Part shown: positions 16,786-25,811 of the stretch, one piece after another
How the letters are laid out: every line of letters starts with the position of its first letter
How positions within the stretch are numbered: the first letter of the stretch is position 1
NCBI GenBank assembly: GCA_003241965.1
Contig: QBMB01000025.1
Location: forward strand, 1-49,373
Direction of reading: 5' to 3'
Length of the DNA: 49,373 bases
From: Burkholderiales bacterium
Lineage (GTDB): Bacteria > Pseudomonadota > Gammaproteobacteria > Burkholderiales > Burkholderiaceae_C
Notes under the pieces: generated by a model
The model's input: the letters and a program-made list of their open reading frames with translations, nothing else
What the model was told of the DNA's origin: nothing
Database searches by the model: none
Position numbers and translations under genes: made by a program

Positions 16786-17832
16786 TCACGCTCCGATGGC
16801 CGTCACAGCGCCATTGCCCACCGCGGCGAGCTGGTCTGCTTGTTCGGCCAATGTAAGTCCGCTTGAGGCAAGCCGCCAGGACTGCGTAGCTTGAATCGTT
16901 CCCATCGTCTGTCCGTACTTCGAGTGCAATGCGCCTGTCAGGGCATTGAGCGACTCGTACGTTTGCCCGTCGCCTGCCCACGTGAAACGCCCCTCACCAG
17001 CGAAGGTGGCCTGTCTGTCTTGAGTGGAGGTGACGTTCAGTGCCTTCAACCGACCCTCGACTACAACAATCTGTGAGCCCACGGTCAGCAGCCCGGCGCT
17101 CTCCAGAATGGCCACTGTTCGGGCCCGCTTCGCTTTGGCCTGCTTCTTCACCCCGTCCAGTGCCTTGGCACGCGCCTGAACCTGATATTCCTCAGCCTGG
17201 GAAATCGGGATGATCTGATCGAAGTGAATTGCGCGCTGTCCAACCATCTCGTACAAGCCCACCTCGATGCACATGATGTACATGCCGGGCACGCCCTTCT
17301 CGGTCGAGCCAAACATCTCGTTGAGCCACAGCACCGTGGTGGTGATTTCTTTGTTGAACTGACTCGAGATCAGCACCATTCGCGGAATCTCGCTTAGCTC
17401 AACATCCGCTGCATTGCTCGCGCCCAGAAACTTGAGCAGTTCGACCTCCCACTCCTCGGAAGTGATCGTCTGCCCCAGTTTGGTGCGGTACTTGAACCCG
17501 GCTTCTACAAGATTGCCAAAGTCACAGACCGAGAGCATGGCGGCATAGCGTATGGCCTGCAGTTCGGCGTGCGCGGCATCGTTGTCACGTTTGAACTCCA
17601 TCACCCAAAGATTGCTCTCGGTGTCGATGGCCAGGATGTCCAGGCGTCTCGTGCTGTCCTGCCAGCTGGTGAACTCGGTCGAGATGGTTTTCAGGCCTGG
17701 GAAAAAATCTTCGATCTTTGCGGCCACCATGTCCCTGATCTGATTCTCGGTGTAGCCGGCATCCTTGATCGAGATCTTCGGCACCCCGTGGGCCTGGGCT
17801 GTGGTGTTGTTCGGTAGCAAGAAGAAGGTCAT
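16786..17832 (-). CDS. PD-(D/E)XK nuclease-fold protein
   Basis: 348 residues. The N-terminal half has RRLDILAID (D65) and LWVMEFKRDND (E79, K81), a textbook PD-(D/E)XK active site of the kind in predicted endonucleases and DUF91/NucS relatives. The C-terminal half includes a basic helix (VKKQAKAKRART) and a small domain of unknown role. All key residues are intact, so DNA cleavage is plausible. Downstream is a two-helix membrane protein and upstream a 150-residue unknown. No methyltransferase is immediately adjacent. Confidence 0.75.
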   Translation of the reverse strand: MTFFLLPNNTTAQAHGVPKISIKDAGYTENQIRDMVAAKIEDFFPGLKTISTEFTSWQDSTRRLDILAIDTESNLWVMEFKRDNDAAHAELQAIRYAAMLSVCDFGNLVEAGFKYRTKLGQTITSEEWEVELLKFLGASNAADVELSEIPRMVLISSQFNKEITTTVLWLNEMFGSTEKGVPGMYIMCIEVGLYEMVGQRAIHFDQIIPISQAEEYQVQARAKALDGVKKQAKAKRARTVAILESAGLLTVGSQIVVVEGRLKALNVTSTQDRQATFAGEGRFTWAGDGQTYESLNALTGALHSKYGQTMGTIQATQSWRLASSGLTLAEQADQLAAVGNGAVTAIGA

Positions 17833-17871
17833 GTGTGATCCTTTGGGCGATTGCAGTTCAGTTTGGAATGC

Positions 17872-18324
17872 TCAAAGAGGTTCCAGCAAGTTTCCATCGT
17901 GGGCAAGTCTGTGCAACAGAAGCTCCAACGCTCCAGTGCGCATCGATTCCCATACCGAGCTACCAAATCCATGATTGGCTCTCTCCGCCCTCATCAGGGT
18001 GTGCACGTAGTGGCGCAGTTTTTTGAGTTCAAAACGGGCAATGTGAGCCTCTGGGTTTCGGTTCACCTCGTCCAGATCGATGTTGGGTCTCAGGTCCGCA
18101 CACACAAACCCGCACGCGTATGCCCCCGTGAGAAAAAGAAGGTATTCGCGGGTCTGTGTGAAGCTCTCCCAACCGTCCTCTGGCAAATCTGATGTGACCC
18201 TGACTTCATGCTGTGCCAGCGCTCGTTCGACGAGTTGCTCGATCAAGGAGCAAAAATGCTCACGCTGATAGTTGTTCAAAGCGACCCGGGACGACGGTGC
18301 GCTCTGCTTGATGAAGTGGTTCAC
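17872..18324 (-). CDS. hypothetical helical protein
   Basis: 150 residues from a GTG start (VNHFIKQSAPSS), chosen because the longer ORF reads like non-coding sequence and AGAGG lies upstream. Mainly helical, with LIEQLVERALAQHEV and LFLTGAYACGFVCADL. No known family. It lies between the acyltransferase and the PD-(D/E)XK gene with short gaps, so it is likely part of one transcript. Confidence 0.5.
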   Translation of the reverse strand: MNHFIKQSAPSSRVALNNYQREHFCSLIEQLVERALAQHEVRVTSDLPEDGWESFTQTREYLLFLTGAYACGFVCADLRPNIDLDEVNRNPEAHIARFELKKLRHYVHTLMRAERANHGFGSSVWESMRTGALELLLHRLAHDGNLLEPL

Positions 18325-18421
18325 TGATGCGTGCCTCTGGCGTGAATCTGACGGTGTCTCGCTGGGTGGGATTGGCAGATGGATCTTCGAGGGTCGGTGG
18401 ACTCCGAGCGTCCAAGCTATT

Positions 18422-20443
18422 TCATTGGGCTTTCTCAGCTTCTGCAAGCTGTGTCACAAGCCACGGACCAATGTACTGCGCGCCGCGAATATTGAGGTGG
18501 TCGCGGTCGTGGTAGTAGGGGCCATCCTTGTCCCCCATGGCACAGCGGTTTTCCCCGCAGAAATGCTTCTCAGGGCTCAGCACCGTGAAATCGTCGATGG
18601 GGGGAAGCTGGTCCAGCAGCTGGCGCATGGGGGCCTGCCGCTCATTGAGTGAGGCCAGCGGCACGGAGTTGCGGTCGATCACCTCTGTGGCGCCCTCCTG
18701 CCCCCACAGGCCGCGCTGGTTGATGCGGTGGAACACGGCACGGGGATCGGCCAGCTGCTGTGGCACCTGCTCGACGAAGAAGACCTTGGCACCCAAGGCC
18801 TCGTAGGCGCGCACCGTGCGCTCCAGCCCGCGCACGAACACCTCGCGTGAATGATCCTTGGACAGCGTGTTGGATTCAGCCTCCACGAGGTAGTACTTCT
18901 TCGCCGAACTGGCGGAGTCCACCCGATCGATGTACATGCTCCATCGGCCCACCAGCAGCACGTTCTTGGGCTTCGTCCTCACCGCGAAGTTGTACTGCTC
19001 TTGGGCGAGCGTGCGGCAGACCTCCGCAGGCCAGTTGCCGGCGCGCACGTCGACGCCGATCAGGGGGATGCAGCCGCCCAGGCCGATGTACGCGGGCGAG
19101 GAGTCCCTTTGCTTCGTTGCCGCAACCACTGCGGGCAAGAAGGCGTCGGCGTGGCTGTCACCGAACAAGGCCACATCGACGGGGGCAGGCGCCGCGGCTT
19201 CCGGCAGGCGACAGAGCGCCTGCACGCCCGTGGGCAGTGCCGGTTCGTTTCCGCAGGGTTTGGCGAGGTCCTGCCAACGGAATGTGTCTACGACCTTGGC
19301 GTAGTTGTCGATCCGCTCGGGGAAGCCCTTGTTGCCGTAGAGCACGAATGCCAACACCACCACCAGTGTCGCCGTGGCGCCCGAGCCCATGAAGATGGAG
19401 CGGCGTGAAACCTTGGAGGCCGAGCGAAACGGTTGCTCGACTAGGTGGCGCGTGAAGTAGGCAAGCACAAAGGTGGCCACCGACAGTGCCAGGAACACGC
19501 CGATGTGAGGCTCCTCCAATGAGGCCCGGCGAGCAAGGGCGAACAGCGGCTGGTGCCACAGATAGGCGCTGTAACTGAGCAGGCCGATGTAGACCAAAAC
19601 CTGCGTCCCCAGCAGCTGGCCCACCAGGTTGTGAGGGCGGGCGAACAGGATGATCAGCACCGCGCCGAGGGCGGGCAACAACGCGTACGCGCCCGGGAAC
19701 GGTGTGGCGCGGTCGTACAGGTGAATGCTCAGTGCGATCATCACCAGACCAACGCCGGCGAGCACACCAGAAAAGCGGTCCACGCGGGAGGGATGCAAGG
19801 AGGCTCTGCTGAGGTACACGGCGGCCAGGGCCCCGACCATCAGCTCCCAAGCCCTGAACGGCAGCAGGTAGAACGCGGCATTCGGATGCGCCGTGGCCCC
19901 CCACTGCGCTAGCGCAAAGCTGCCCAGCGCAACCACGCACAGGCCAAACACCACCGCCTGCCGTCCCTTGCGAAACAGTGCCGCCGCCAGGATCGGGAAC
20001 AGCATGTAGTACTGCTCCTCGACGGCCAGCGACCAGGTGTGCAAGAGCGGCAGGTATTCAGCGCTGGTGTCGAAGTAGCCGCTCTCGTTCCAGAACAGGA
20101 AGTTCGATGCGAACAGCGCCACCGCGAGCAGGCTCTTGCCCAGTTCCTTCAAGTCCTCGGGCAGCAGGATGAACCACGCCGCCGCGGCGGTGGCCACGGT
20201 GACCACGAACAGGGCGGGGAGGATGCGGCGCGCGCGGCGCTCGTAGAAGCGCACCAGCGAGAACTTGCCCTCTTCGAGTTCCCCGAACACGATGGTGGTG
20301 ATCAGGTAGCCGCTGATGACAAAGAACACATCGACCCCGACGAAGCCCCCACTGAAGCTGGACAGACCCGCGTGAAACAGGATGACCGGCAACACAGCAA
20401 CGGCCCTGAGTCCGTCAATTTCCCTTCGATAGTCCAATTTCAC
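18422..20443 (-). CDS. acyltransferase-3/SGNH membrane O-acyltransferase (OafA-like)
   Basis: 673 residues. An acyltransferase-3 domain of about ten membrane helices (residues 1-360; REIDGLRAVAVLPVILFHAG at the start, FFVISGYLI, HTWSLAVEEQYY) is followed by a periplasmic SGNH hydrolase domain with GDSHAD and DRDHLN holding the catalytic Ser and Asp/His. This is the OafA/YrhL family that transfers acetyl groups to surface polysaccharide such as O-antigen. Such genes on phages and mobile elements change the cell surface and can block phage adsorption. No glycan genes flank it, so the acceptor is unknown. Confidence 0.9.
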   Translation of the reverse strand: MKLDYRREIDGLRAVAVLPVILFHAGLSSFSGGFVGVDVFFVISGYLITTIVFGELEEGKFSLVRFYERRARRILPALFVVTVATAAAAWFILLPEDLKELGKSLLAVALFASNFLFWNESGYFDTSAEYLPLLHTWSLAVEEQYYMLFPILAAALFRKGRQAVVFGLCVVALGSFALAQWGATAHPNAAFYLLPFRAWELMVGALAAVYLSRASLHPSRVDRFSGVLAGVGLVMIALSIHLYDRATPFPGAYALLPALGAVLIILFARPHNLVGQLLGTQVLVYIGLLSYSAYLWHQPLFALARRASLEEPHIGVFLALSVATFVLAYFTRHLVEQPFRSASKVSRRSIFMGSGATATLVVVLAFVLYGNKGFPERIDNYAKVVDTFRWQDLAKPCGNEPALPTGVQALCRLPEAAAPAPVDVALFGDSHADAFLPAVVAATKQRDSSPAYIGLGGCIPLIGVDVRAGNWPAEVCRTLAQEQYNFAVRTKPKNVLLVGRWSMYIDRVDSASSAKKYYLVEAESNTLSKDHSREVFVRGLERTVRAYEALGAKVFFVEQVPQQLADPRAVFHRINQRGLWGQEGATEVIDRNSVPLASLNERQAPMRQLLDQLPPIDDFTVLSPEKHFCGENRCAMGDKDGPYYHDRDHLNIRGAQYIGPWLVTQLAEAEKAQ

Positions 20444-20590
20444 CGATCCCGTGTGTGGCTTGAATGCGCTGCTGGCCTGTGTTCAGGACGAGAGTCGCGT
20501 GATGGCTTGCGAACCTGCCAACAGGGGGCACGATGCCCTCTGAGTCCGCAATTTCGGCAGTAGTTTGCCCGAGTTTTCTCGGTGGTCGGA

Positions 20591-21781
20591 TCACACCGTT
20601 TCCAGATCGAACCGGTGGCGGCCCAGGTGCAGGTATTCGAGGTGTTTGTCGGCACAGATCCAGCGTCGCCCGGTTTCCTCGGCCGCCAGCGCCGTGGTGA
20701 AGGAGCCCGCGAACGGATCGACCACCAGACCGCCCGGTGGGCAAAAGAACTCGACCAGCATCTTGGCCAGCTTCAGCGGCATCACAGCGCCATGGCGAGG
20801 CAGGCCCAACGCGTCGGTTTTCTCGCGCAGTGCGCGCTGCGAAGGGCAGTTGTGCGAAATATTGAGGATGTTGCGCTGGATGCGTCCGGGCGTGGCCTTG
20901 CCGTAGCTGCCGGGGTTGATGCGGTAGGCGCCGTCGGCATTGCTCGCAGTGCGCTGTTCCCCTCCCCGCTCGATGAGCCGCAGCTGGGCCTTGGTGTGGG
21001 GCTGCAGGATGCGCCGGTTGTCCGCAATGCATTCGAGCGGGCTGTTGGTGAAGTAGTAGATGGGCTCGTAAGCCACCCCAAGCTGCATCCTTTGCTTGCT
21101 GGCCCACTGGACAGGCCCTGGTGGCTTGTTGGGATTGCTCCACAAAATGGTATCCATCAGGCACAGATTCAGTCGTTTCTTGAGGGCGATGACCATCTCC
21201 TCGCGGTAGGTGGAGCGCTCGGGGCTTCCCTGCACAAAGATGTCATTGGAGACGTTCAACGACACCACGCCACCCAGTGCGAGCGTCTTCACCACGGGCT
21301 CCAGCACCGAGCAGATAAAGTCCACGTACTGCTCTGCAGTGGGATTGCCATACCGACGAGGGGTTCGCAACGGATAAGGCGGTGACGCTAGGAAAAGATG
21401 GACGGGCTGGTCGATGCGCGAGAGCACTTCCGTCGCGTCACCCCACACCGCGATGCCCAGCTCGGTGCTGAAACCCAGCATGACCACCTTGGGGCTTGCG
21501 GGCGTGAGTTCGCCCTTGGCTTTGGCGGTGGCCCGCCACATGCCGCGCTGTTGAGGAATGCGCTCGATCAAATCCATTTTGCGCATCGTCTGTTGGAGCC
21601 AGCGCACCCGAACCTTGGCCGGGCTGTGCAGCTGGCCACTGGCGCCAATGGCGCGCTTTTCGCGCAGATCCCTATCGTGCAGCGCGCCGCGCTCGATCAG
21701 TTGGCCGTAGAGGGTGTCGTTGCTAAGTGTCCCGCCGTGCAGGTAGGAGTCGAGGACGGAAGTGAAGAGATCGAGTTGCAT
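20591..21781 (-). CDS. DNA methyltransferase with SPPY motif (N4-cytosine/N6-adenine, beta type)
   Basis: 396 residues. The catalytic SPPY (LFLASPPYPLRTPRRYGN) precedes the SAM-binding FCPPGGLVVDPFAGSFTTALAAEETGR, the beta-class order of many orphan N4-cytosine methylases. The N-terminal 120 residues resemble a winged-helix recognition domain (LYGQLIERGAL..). No restriction gene is adjacent. ATG at 21781 follows a promoter-like TTGACA within 40 bp. Confidence 0.85.
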   Translation of the reverse strand: MQLDLFTSVLDSYLHGGTLSNDTLYGQLIERGALHDRDLREKRAIGASGQLHSPAKVRVRWLQQTMRKMDLIERIPQQRGMWRATAKAKGELTPASPKVVMLGFSTELGIAVWGDATEVLSRIDQPVHLFLASPPYPLRTPRRYGNPTAEQYVDFICSVLEPVVKTLALGGVVSLNVSNDIFVQGSPERSTYREEMVIALKKRLNLCLMDTILWSNPNKPPGPVQWASKQRMQLGVAYEPIYYFTNSPLECIADNRRILQPHTKAQLRLIERGGEQRTASNADGAYRINPGSYGKATPGRIQRNILNISHNCPSQRALREKTDALGLPRHGAVMPLKLAKMLVEFFCPPGGLVVDPFAGSFTTALAAEETGRRWICADKHLEYLHLGRHRFDLETV

Positions 21782-21922
21782 GTGACCAAGCTACCGGAGA
21801 AAGTAGTGCTGTCAAACCCCACCTCGCTTCTCGCTGTGGGCTGCTGCTTCTCTAATACCGTGCAGGGGCCACCCGTCGTTGGCTTCACAGCTTCGACTGT
21901 GTGTAAGCGATGGTTGAATTGG

Positions 21923-23083
21923 CTAGTCGTCCCCGAAATCCGGTGGCGGCTCGCCCTTCTCTGCTCTAGCCTTCGCAAGCAGCCGCTCCAAGTGGGCTCG
22001 CATCTCTTTGGCCTTCGAGACTTCTCTATCAAACTCCGCCTTTGACCGAGGCCGCCGCCCAAACTGGTCTTGAAAGTCGAAGCTCCCATCCTTGAACTGC
22101 ACCGCCGTGTAACCTGATTGGTTGATCACTTTGTGCTTTGGTGGAAGCAGGAAATGCCCCAGCTTGTTCCACACGGTGGTTGGCAGGTGACGCTCCGGAT
22201 ACAAGTCATCTTCGGTCCGACCAGCAATGAAGCGGTCCGCTCGGGATTTGATGATGAAGTTCACTTCCTTCACCTGCTTCTCCGTCAGTGTTCGCGAACG
22301 TATGCAGTCGTCGTAGCGCACCATCGGGTTGCTGGGGTCGAAATACCTGCTGTTCGTGCGCGGCTTTCGCGCCTTCCCCGGCCCTGGCGTTCGCGCGTAC
22401 TCAACGTGAGTAAGGATGAATAGGCGTTTCCGGTCAAAGGGAAACAATGTCTGGGTGCCTTGCCAATGGAGGTGTGGGTCTTGACCATGTGGCAGCTCGG
22501 GATCACCCGGAAAGACATAGCGGTTGAACAGAACCACAGGATGGTCCGAAAAGATGAAGCCTGAGGAGCCCTCAGGCGCTCTTGCGATTTCAAGGCAACC
22601 TTCCGCCCACATCAGGCAGTGCATTCGGCGCAGTTCCTGCATGGCCACCATCAGGTCTTGCTGCGTTTCCTTGCGCGTCAGAGCCTTCACGAAGCGCAAT
22701 CCTTTGGGAGTCCGCAGACGAAGGGCGTCCATGAACTCATAGACATTCCAGTAGCTGCTGTGCACAGCGTCGTAGTCCTCTGCTAGCCATGCCTCGATGG
22801 CCAGCTTGCCTTGCGTGTCGATCGCACCGAACAACATTCGCTCTATGACGTCATCAGACCGCCCGAGCCAGCGAATGGTGTACAGATCCGGCTCCCAAAA
22901 ATGCGCGTCAGCCCCCTTGTTGAGGATGTGTCGGGCGCGACCGCGAAGCACACCACTCGCGTCCTTGAACTCAGTGGGGTGCTTGTCCAGAATCTTGAAC
23001 GACGTCTTGCCAGGCTCCAGAAAGCCCTTCTGGTACCAAATCGGGACGTAGTGATGTCGATGGCTTTGCGGGGGAGAGGGCAT
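21923..23083 (-). CDS. DUF4238 family protein
   Basis: 386 residues. The N terminus SHRHHYVPIWYQKGFLEPG and the later SDHPVVLFNRY are hallmarks of DUF4238, a family of uncharacterised proteins common in defence islands and mobile elements. ATG at 23083 is chosen because family members begin a few residues before HHYVP; starts at 23104 or 23167 are possible. The final 50 residues are a highly charged helix. Its biochemical role is unknown. Confidence 0.75.
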   Translation of the reverse strand: MPSPPQSHRHHYVPIWYQKGFLEPGKTSFKILDKHPTEFKDASGVLRGRARHILNKGADAHFWEPDLYTIRWLGRSDDVIERMLFGAIDTQGKLAIEAWLAEDYDAVHSSYWNVYEFMDALRLRTPKGLRFVKALTRKETQQDLMVAMQELRRMHCLMWAEGCLEIARAPEGSSGFIFSDHPVVLFNRYVFPGDPELPHGQDPHLHWQGTQTLFPFDRKRLFILTHVEYARTPGPGKARKPRTNSRYFDPSNPMVRYDDCIRSRTLTEKQVKEVNFIIKSRADRFIAGRTEDDLYPERHLPTTVWNKLGHFLLPPKHKVINQSGYTAVQFKDGSFDFQDQFGRRPRSKAEFDREVSKAKEMRAHLERLLAKARAEKGEPPPDFGDD

Positions 23084-23153
23084 TTTCCTGACTCTGTGGC
23101 CCATTGTCGCCGGCTCAGGCTGCCAGCTGCACCTGGACCTCAAAAACGAGAAA

Positions 23154-23180
23154 AGCCCCGAATGCATGGCATTCGGGGCT
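23154..23180 (-). terminator. intrinsic terminator after the GHKL ATPase gene
   Basis: Twelve-base-pair perfect stem AGCCCCGAATGC/GCATTCGGGGCT with a 3-nt loop, followed on the minus strand by TTTTC. Bases 23154-23180. Confidence 0.9.
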
Positions 23181-23214
23181 CCTCAGAAGTGACTTCTTGT
23201 CACGTTGCGCTGGC

Positions 23215-25251
23215 TCAGTCGGCCTTGGCCTTCACGAGCGTCGCGTTGCGGTAGAACGAACCGTCCAGTTCGCCTCCGACCAGCTCGCCGGGGCGAACTG
23301 CGTTCCACAGGGCTTCCCCCAGCTGCTCGGCACTCACGGCCACGCCGCTGATGCTTTGCAACTGAGCGCAGATGCGCGAGAGCATGTCGTCGTTGACTTC
23401 CAGGCTCTCTGTGCGCGCAACGGCGTACTGCAGCGGGTCGCCGGCACCGGCCGCGCCGTGCTTGTGCAGACGGACCAGCGCGAGCTGCCCCAGGTTGTTG
23501 TCGCTGAACTGGGGGTATTCCCGGCTCAGGATGCGTTCCACCGTATAGCTGAGGTGGTGGTCGCGCAGCACGGCGAGCTTGTTGTCCCAGTCGTTCTTCG
23601 CGTCCGATTCCCACTCCTCGACGAACCGGTCGCTGTCGTCGGTGAAGGTGGCCAGCACGTTGACCGGATGGTCGCCCCAACTGGTGTCGCCGCCGAGAAT
23701 CCAGCAGATGTAGTCCTGTTCTTCATAGCCGAAGAACTCCTTGACCACCTCTCCAGGCTCCTCGACAGGCACCATCAGCCAGTCCGCTTCGATCCGGTGT
23801 TCCATGCGGAAATCCGGGTCCACGGTTGAGGTCACGATCACCGTGGCGGCTTTCGCCTCGCGGATGGTCGCGTTGCTGGAGTTCCAGCAGAAGTCCACTT
23901 CCTGCTTTCCAGCTTCCTCGATCTCCACTTGGAAGACCAGGTCGGCGTAGCTGGGGCAGACGGTGTTGAGCCAGTGGCCTTCAGGCATCTGGAGCATGTT
24001 GGCGTCCTTGATACGACCTTCCAGCATGACCTTCAGAGCCACGGCCGCCCAAGGGTCCTCAGTTGTGCAGCTCGGGGCGTCGCGCCAGATGCAGATCTGA
24101 CCAGCCTTGATTTCCTCGAAGCTGATGAGCTTTTCCTGGCCGAGCACGTGGTCGTGACAAACCACCAGCACGTCCTGGTAGTCGGTTGATCGCGCCACCG
24201 AAGTCACTTCGGACAACATCCGTTGGGGGATGAAGGGCACATCGTTGAACAGCTGACGCATGTTGAAGGTGCGAGCCAAGTCCCAGCAGTCGCGGACGAA
24301 CTCGTCCGGCGGGAGGCTGGCCTTCATCTGCACCAGCCGGTTGCGCACCAACTCGATCAGCGCTTGCTGGATCACCGCGACTTGCTTCTCCGAATCGAAG
24401 AGGTGCGTGCGGTCAGGCATCTGTGCGATGAACAACGACGAGTCCAGGTGGACCACGTAGTCGTTATCGATCCCACGGTAGCGATCGCGCTCTTCGATGG
24501 GCAGACCTTGCAGGTACAGGCGCATGTTGGACTGTGTGGGCTGCTGCAGGCTGTTCTGGAAGCCATCAGCAATGAGCTTGCCTCGCACGGCAACGAAGCC
24601 CACCGAGGTGTGCACCCCGATGTCCTTGAGTGCTTCCTGAGAGCACTCGCGGGGAAGGTCCACGCCGTTGAAGCTGATCGGCAATGGGAAGCCCTTCACC
24701 AGATCACTGAGCTTCTGGCGGAACACCTCGACGGCGGGCCGCGTGTGCTCCACTTTTTGCAGCAAGTCGCCAATGACGCCGTGCAGTTCGATGCGGGTGA
24801 CCCACTCGCCCATGGTGGCTTGTTCGTCACTGGTCATCGGGTGGACCTGCAGCGTGCGCTGCTCGACCACGTCTTCTTGTGAGATCTCCAGGCGCTTGCC
24901 TTTGGACATCACGACAACGCGCTCGGCCGCGTAGCACGAGCTGAAGAAGCCCATGCCGAAGGGACGCTCGCTCAGCTGGGTTTCGGTGCTCTCCCAGCCA
25001 CTGGTGGCCAGGTCGAGCAGAACGTCGAACTTGTCGATTCCCATGCCGTTGTCACTGATCGTGATCACGCGGGTGCCGCCGTCGCAGGTGATGGCGATCT
25101 GGGTCGCCTGCGCGCGCCTGGCGTTCTGCACCATCTCCCCCATGACGGAGAAGCTGGAGGAGAACAGGTGCCGCATGGACTTGAAGAACGCGCGCTCGTT
25201 GACGTTGGCCCGCACGGTGGTCGCAGGCAGGTTGGTTTGGGTGGTTTCCAT
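23215..25251 (-). CDS. GHKL (Hsp90/MutL-type) ATPase
   Basis: 678 residues. The N-terminal Bergerat fold shows the N-box GEMVQNARRA (E39, N43), DNGMGID (D67, G69, G71) and ERPFGMGFFSS lid (G99, G101), so ATP binding and hydrolysis are expected. The remaining 500 residues, LVRNRL..SLPPDEFVRDCWDLARTFNM onwards, fit no domain I know. Stand-alone GHKL ATPases of this kind occur on plasmids and in some phage-defence operons, usually with a partner; none is adjacent here. The start is the ATG after AAGGAC, a ribosome-binding site that can be masked by GUCCUU in the leader. Single-gene unit with its own leader and terminator. Confidence 0.85.
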   Translation of the reverse strand: METTQTNLPATTVRANVNERAFFKSMRHLFSSSFSVMGEMVQNARRAQATQIAITCDGGTRVITISDNGMGIDKFDVLLDLATSGWESTETQLSERPFGMGFFSSCYAAERVVVMSKGKRLEISQEDVVEQRTLQVHPMTSDEQATMGEWVTRIELHGVIGDLLQKVEHTRPAVEVFRQKLSDLVKGFPLPISFNGVDLPRECSQEALKDIGVHTSVGFVAVRGKLIADGFQNSLQQPTQSNMRLYLQGLPIEERDRYRGIDNDYVVHLDSSLFIAQMPDRTHLFDSEKQVAVIQQALIELVRNRLVQMKASLPPDEFVRDCWDLARTFNMRQLFNDVPFIPQRMLSEVTSVARSTDYQDVLVVCHDHVLGQEKLISFEEIKAGQICIWRDAPSCTTEDPWAAVALKVMLEGRIKDANMLQMPEGHWLNTVCPSYADLVFQVEIEEAGKQEVDFCWNSSNATIREAKAATVIVTSTVDPDFRMEHRIEADWLMVPVEEPGEVVKEFFGYEEQDYICWILGGDTSWGDHPVNVLATFTDDSDRFVEEWESDAKNDWDNKLAVLRDHHLSYTVERILSREYPQFSDNNLGQLALVRLHKHGAAGAGDPLQYAVARTESLEVNDDMLSRICAQLQSISGVAVSAEQLGEALWNAVRPGELVGGELDGSFYRNATLVKAKAD

Positions 25252-25255
25252 GTGT

Positions 25256-25330
25256 GTCCTTGATGGGTTGAAGGACCGGAGAACCACCGCCCTGACCGGG
25301 AGTGGTTCCCGGTCGGGTGGGTTGCTCCAG
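25256..25330 (-). promoter_or_regulatory. recurrent leader RNA, copy F (GHKL ATPase)
   Basis: Perfect 8-bp stem GACCGGGA/TCCCGGTC with loop ACCAC (25294-25314), then GTGGT (25283-25287) complementary to the loop. The 5' arm plus loop can instead pair over about 11 bp with the downstream GTGGTTCTCCGG. Between this and the start, GTCCTT (25271-25276) pairs with the ribosome-binding AAGGAC (25256-25261). Confidence 0.7.
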
Positions 25331-25428
25331 GCGGAGCAGAAAGTTGAAGGCGACCAAAAGGCCGCGTGCTGGATGAAATCCAAGACGAGGTCGATGGTAT
25401 GAGGGGGTGACGCACGCCGCAAGCGATG

Positions 25429-25445
25429 CGGACCAATCTAACTTT
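25429..25445 (-). promoter_or_regulatory. conserved upstream box, copy F
   Basis: Minus-strand TGGTCCGCATCGCTTGC, exact consensus, 178 nt before the start at 25251. Confidence 0.65.
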
Positions 25446-25811
25446 GGGGCATACCTGAGCCGTCGCCCCCCGCGTGGCATGGACGAATTCGTTTGTGTGC
25501 AAGCATGCAAATGGCGCTGCACTTCTGCAGAGGTTTGGCGTCGAACATTCGCTCCAACTCGCGTTGGGCCGAAGATGCCTTCCACTGGTCAGAAATGTGA
25601 AAGGCGGAATGAACTTTCGCTGTTACTGTGTCTCCAGTTTGTTGTTTCTTATGGTCATTTGTCACTCATTGAGGCGCTGATCGCAAGCGGCGCGTCATAC
25701 CTTTTTGCTCGTTCACCGCTTAGCCGGTGACCCGTTCATTCCCCCCTCAACGCGTGCTTATTCCACAGATAGCAAGGTGAATCGGGCCCTTGGTTTGCAT
25801 ACATTTGTCTC
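25446..25811. other. intergenic region upstream of the histidine kinase
   Basis: Lower GC than its surroundings. A 75-codon minus-strand ORF (25438-25665, GTG start) has protein-like codons (TNDHKKQQTGDTVTAKVH..) but no family and weak start evidence, so it is left uncalled. A TCACCG/CGGTGA hairpin stands near 25713-25731. The kinase promoter should lie in the last 100 bp. Confidence 0.4.

Noticed and set aside
25438-25665. 75-codon minus-strand ORF with protein-like N terminus.
   Set aside because: GTG start without a convincing ribosome-binding site, no family and overlap with the leader box region; left as a note in the intergenic entry.
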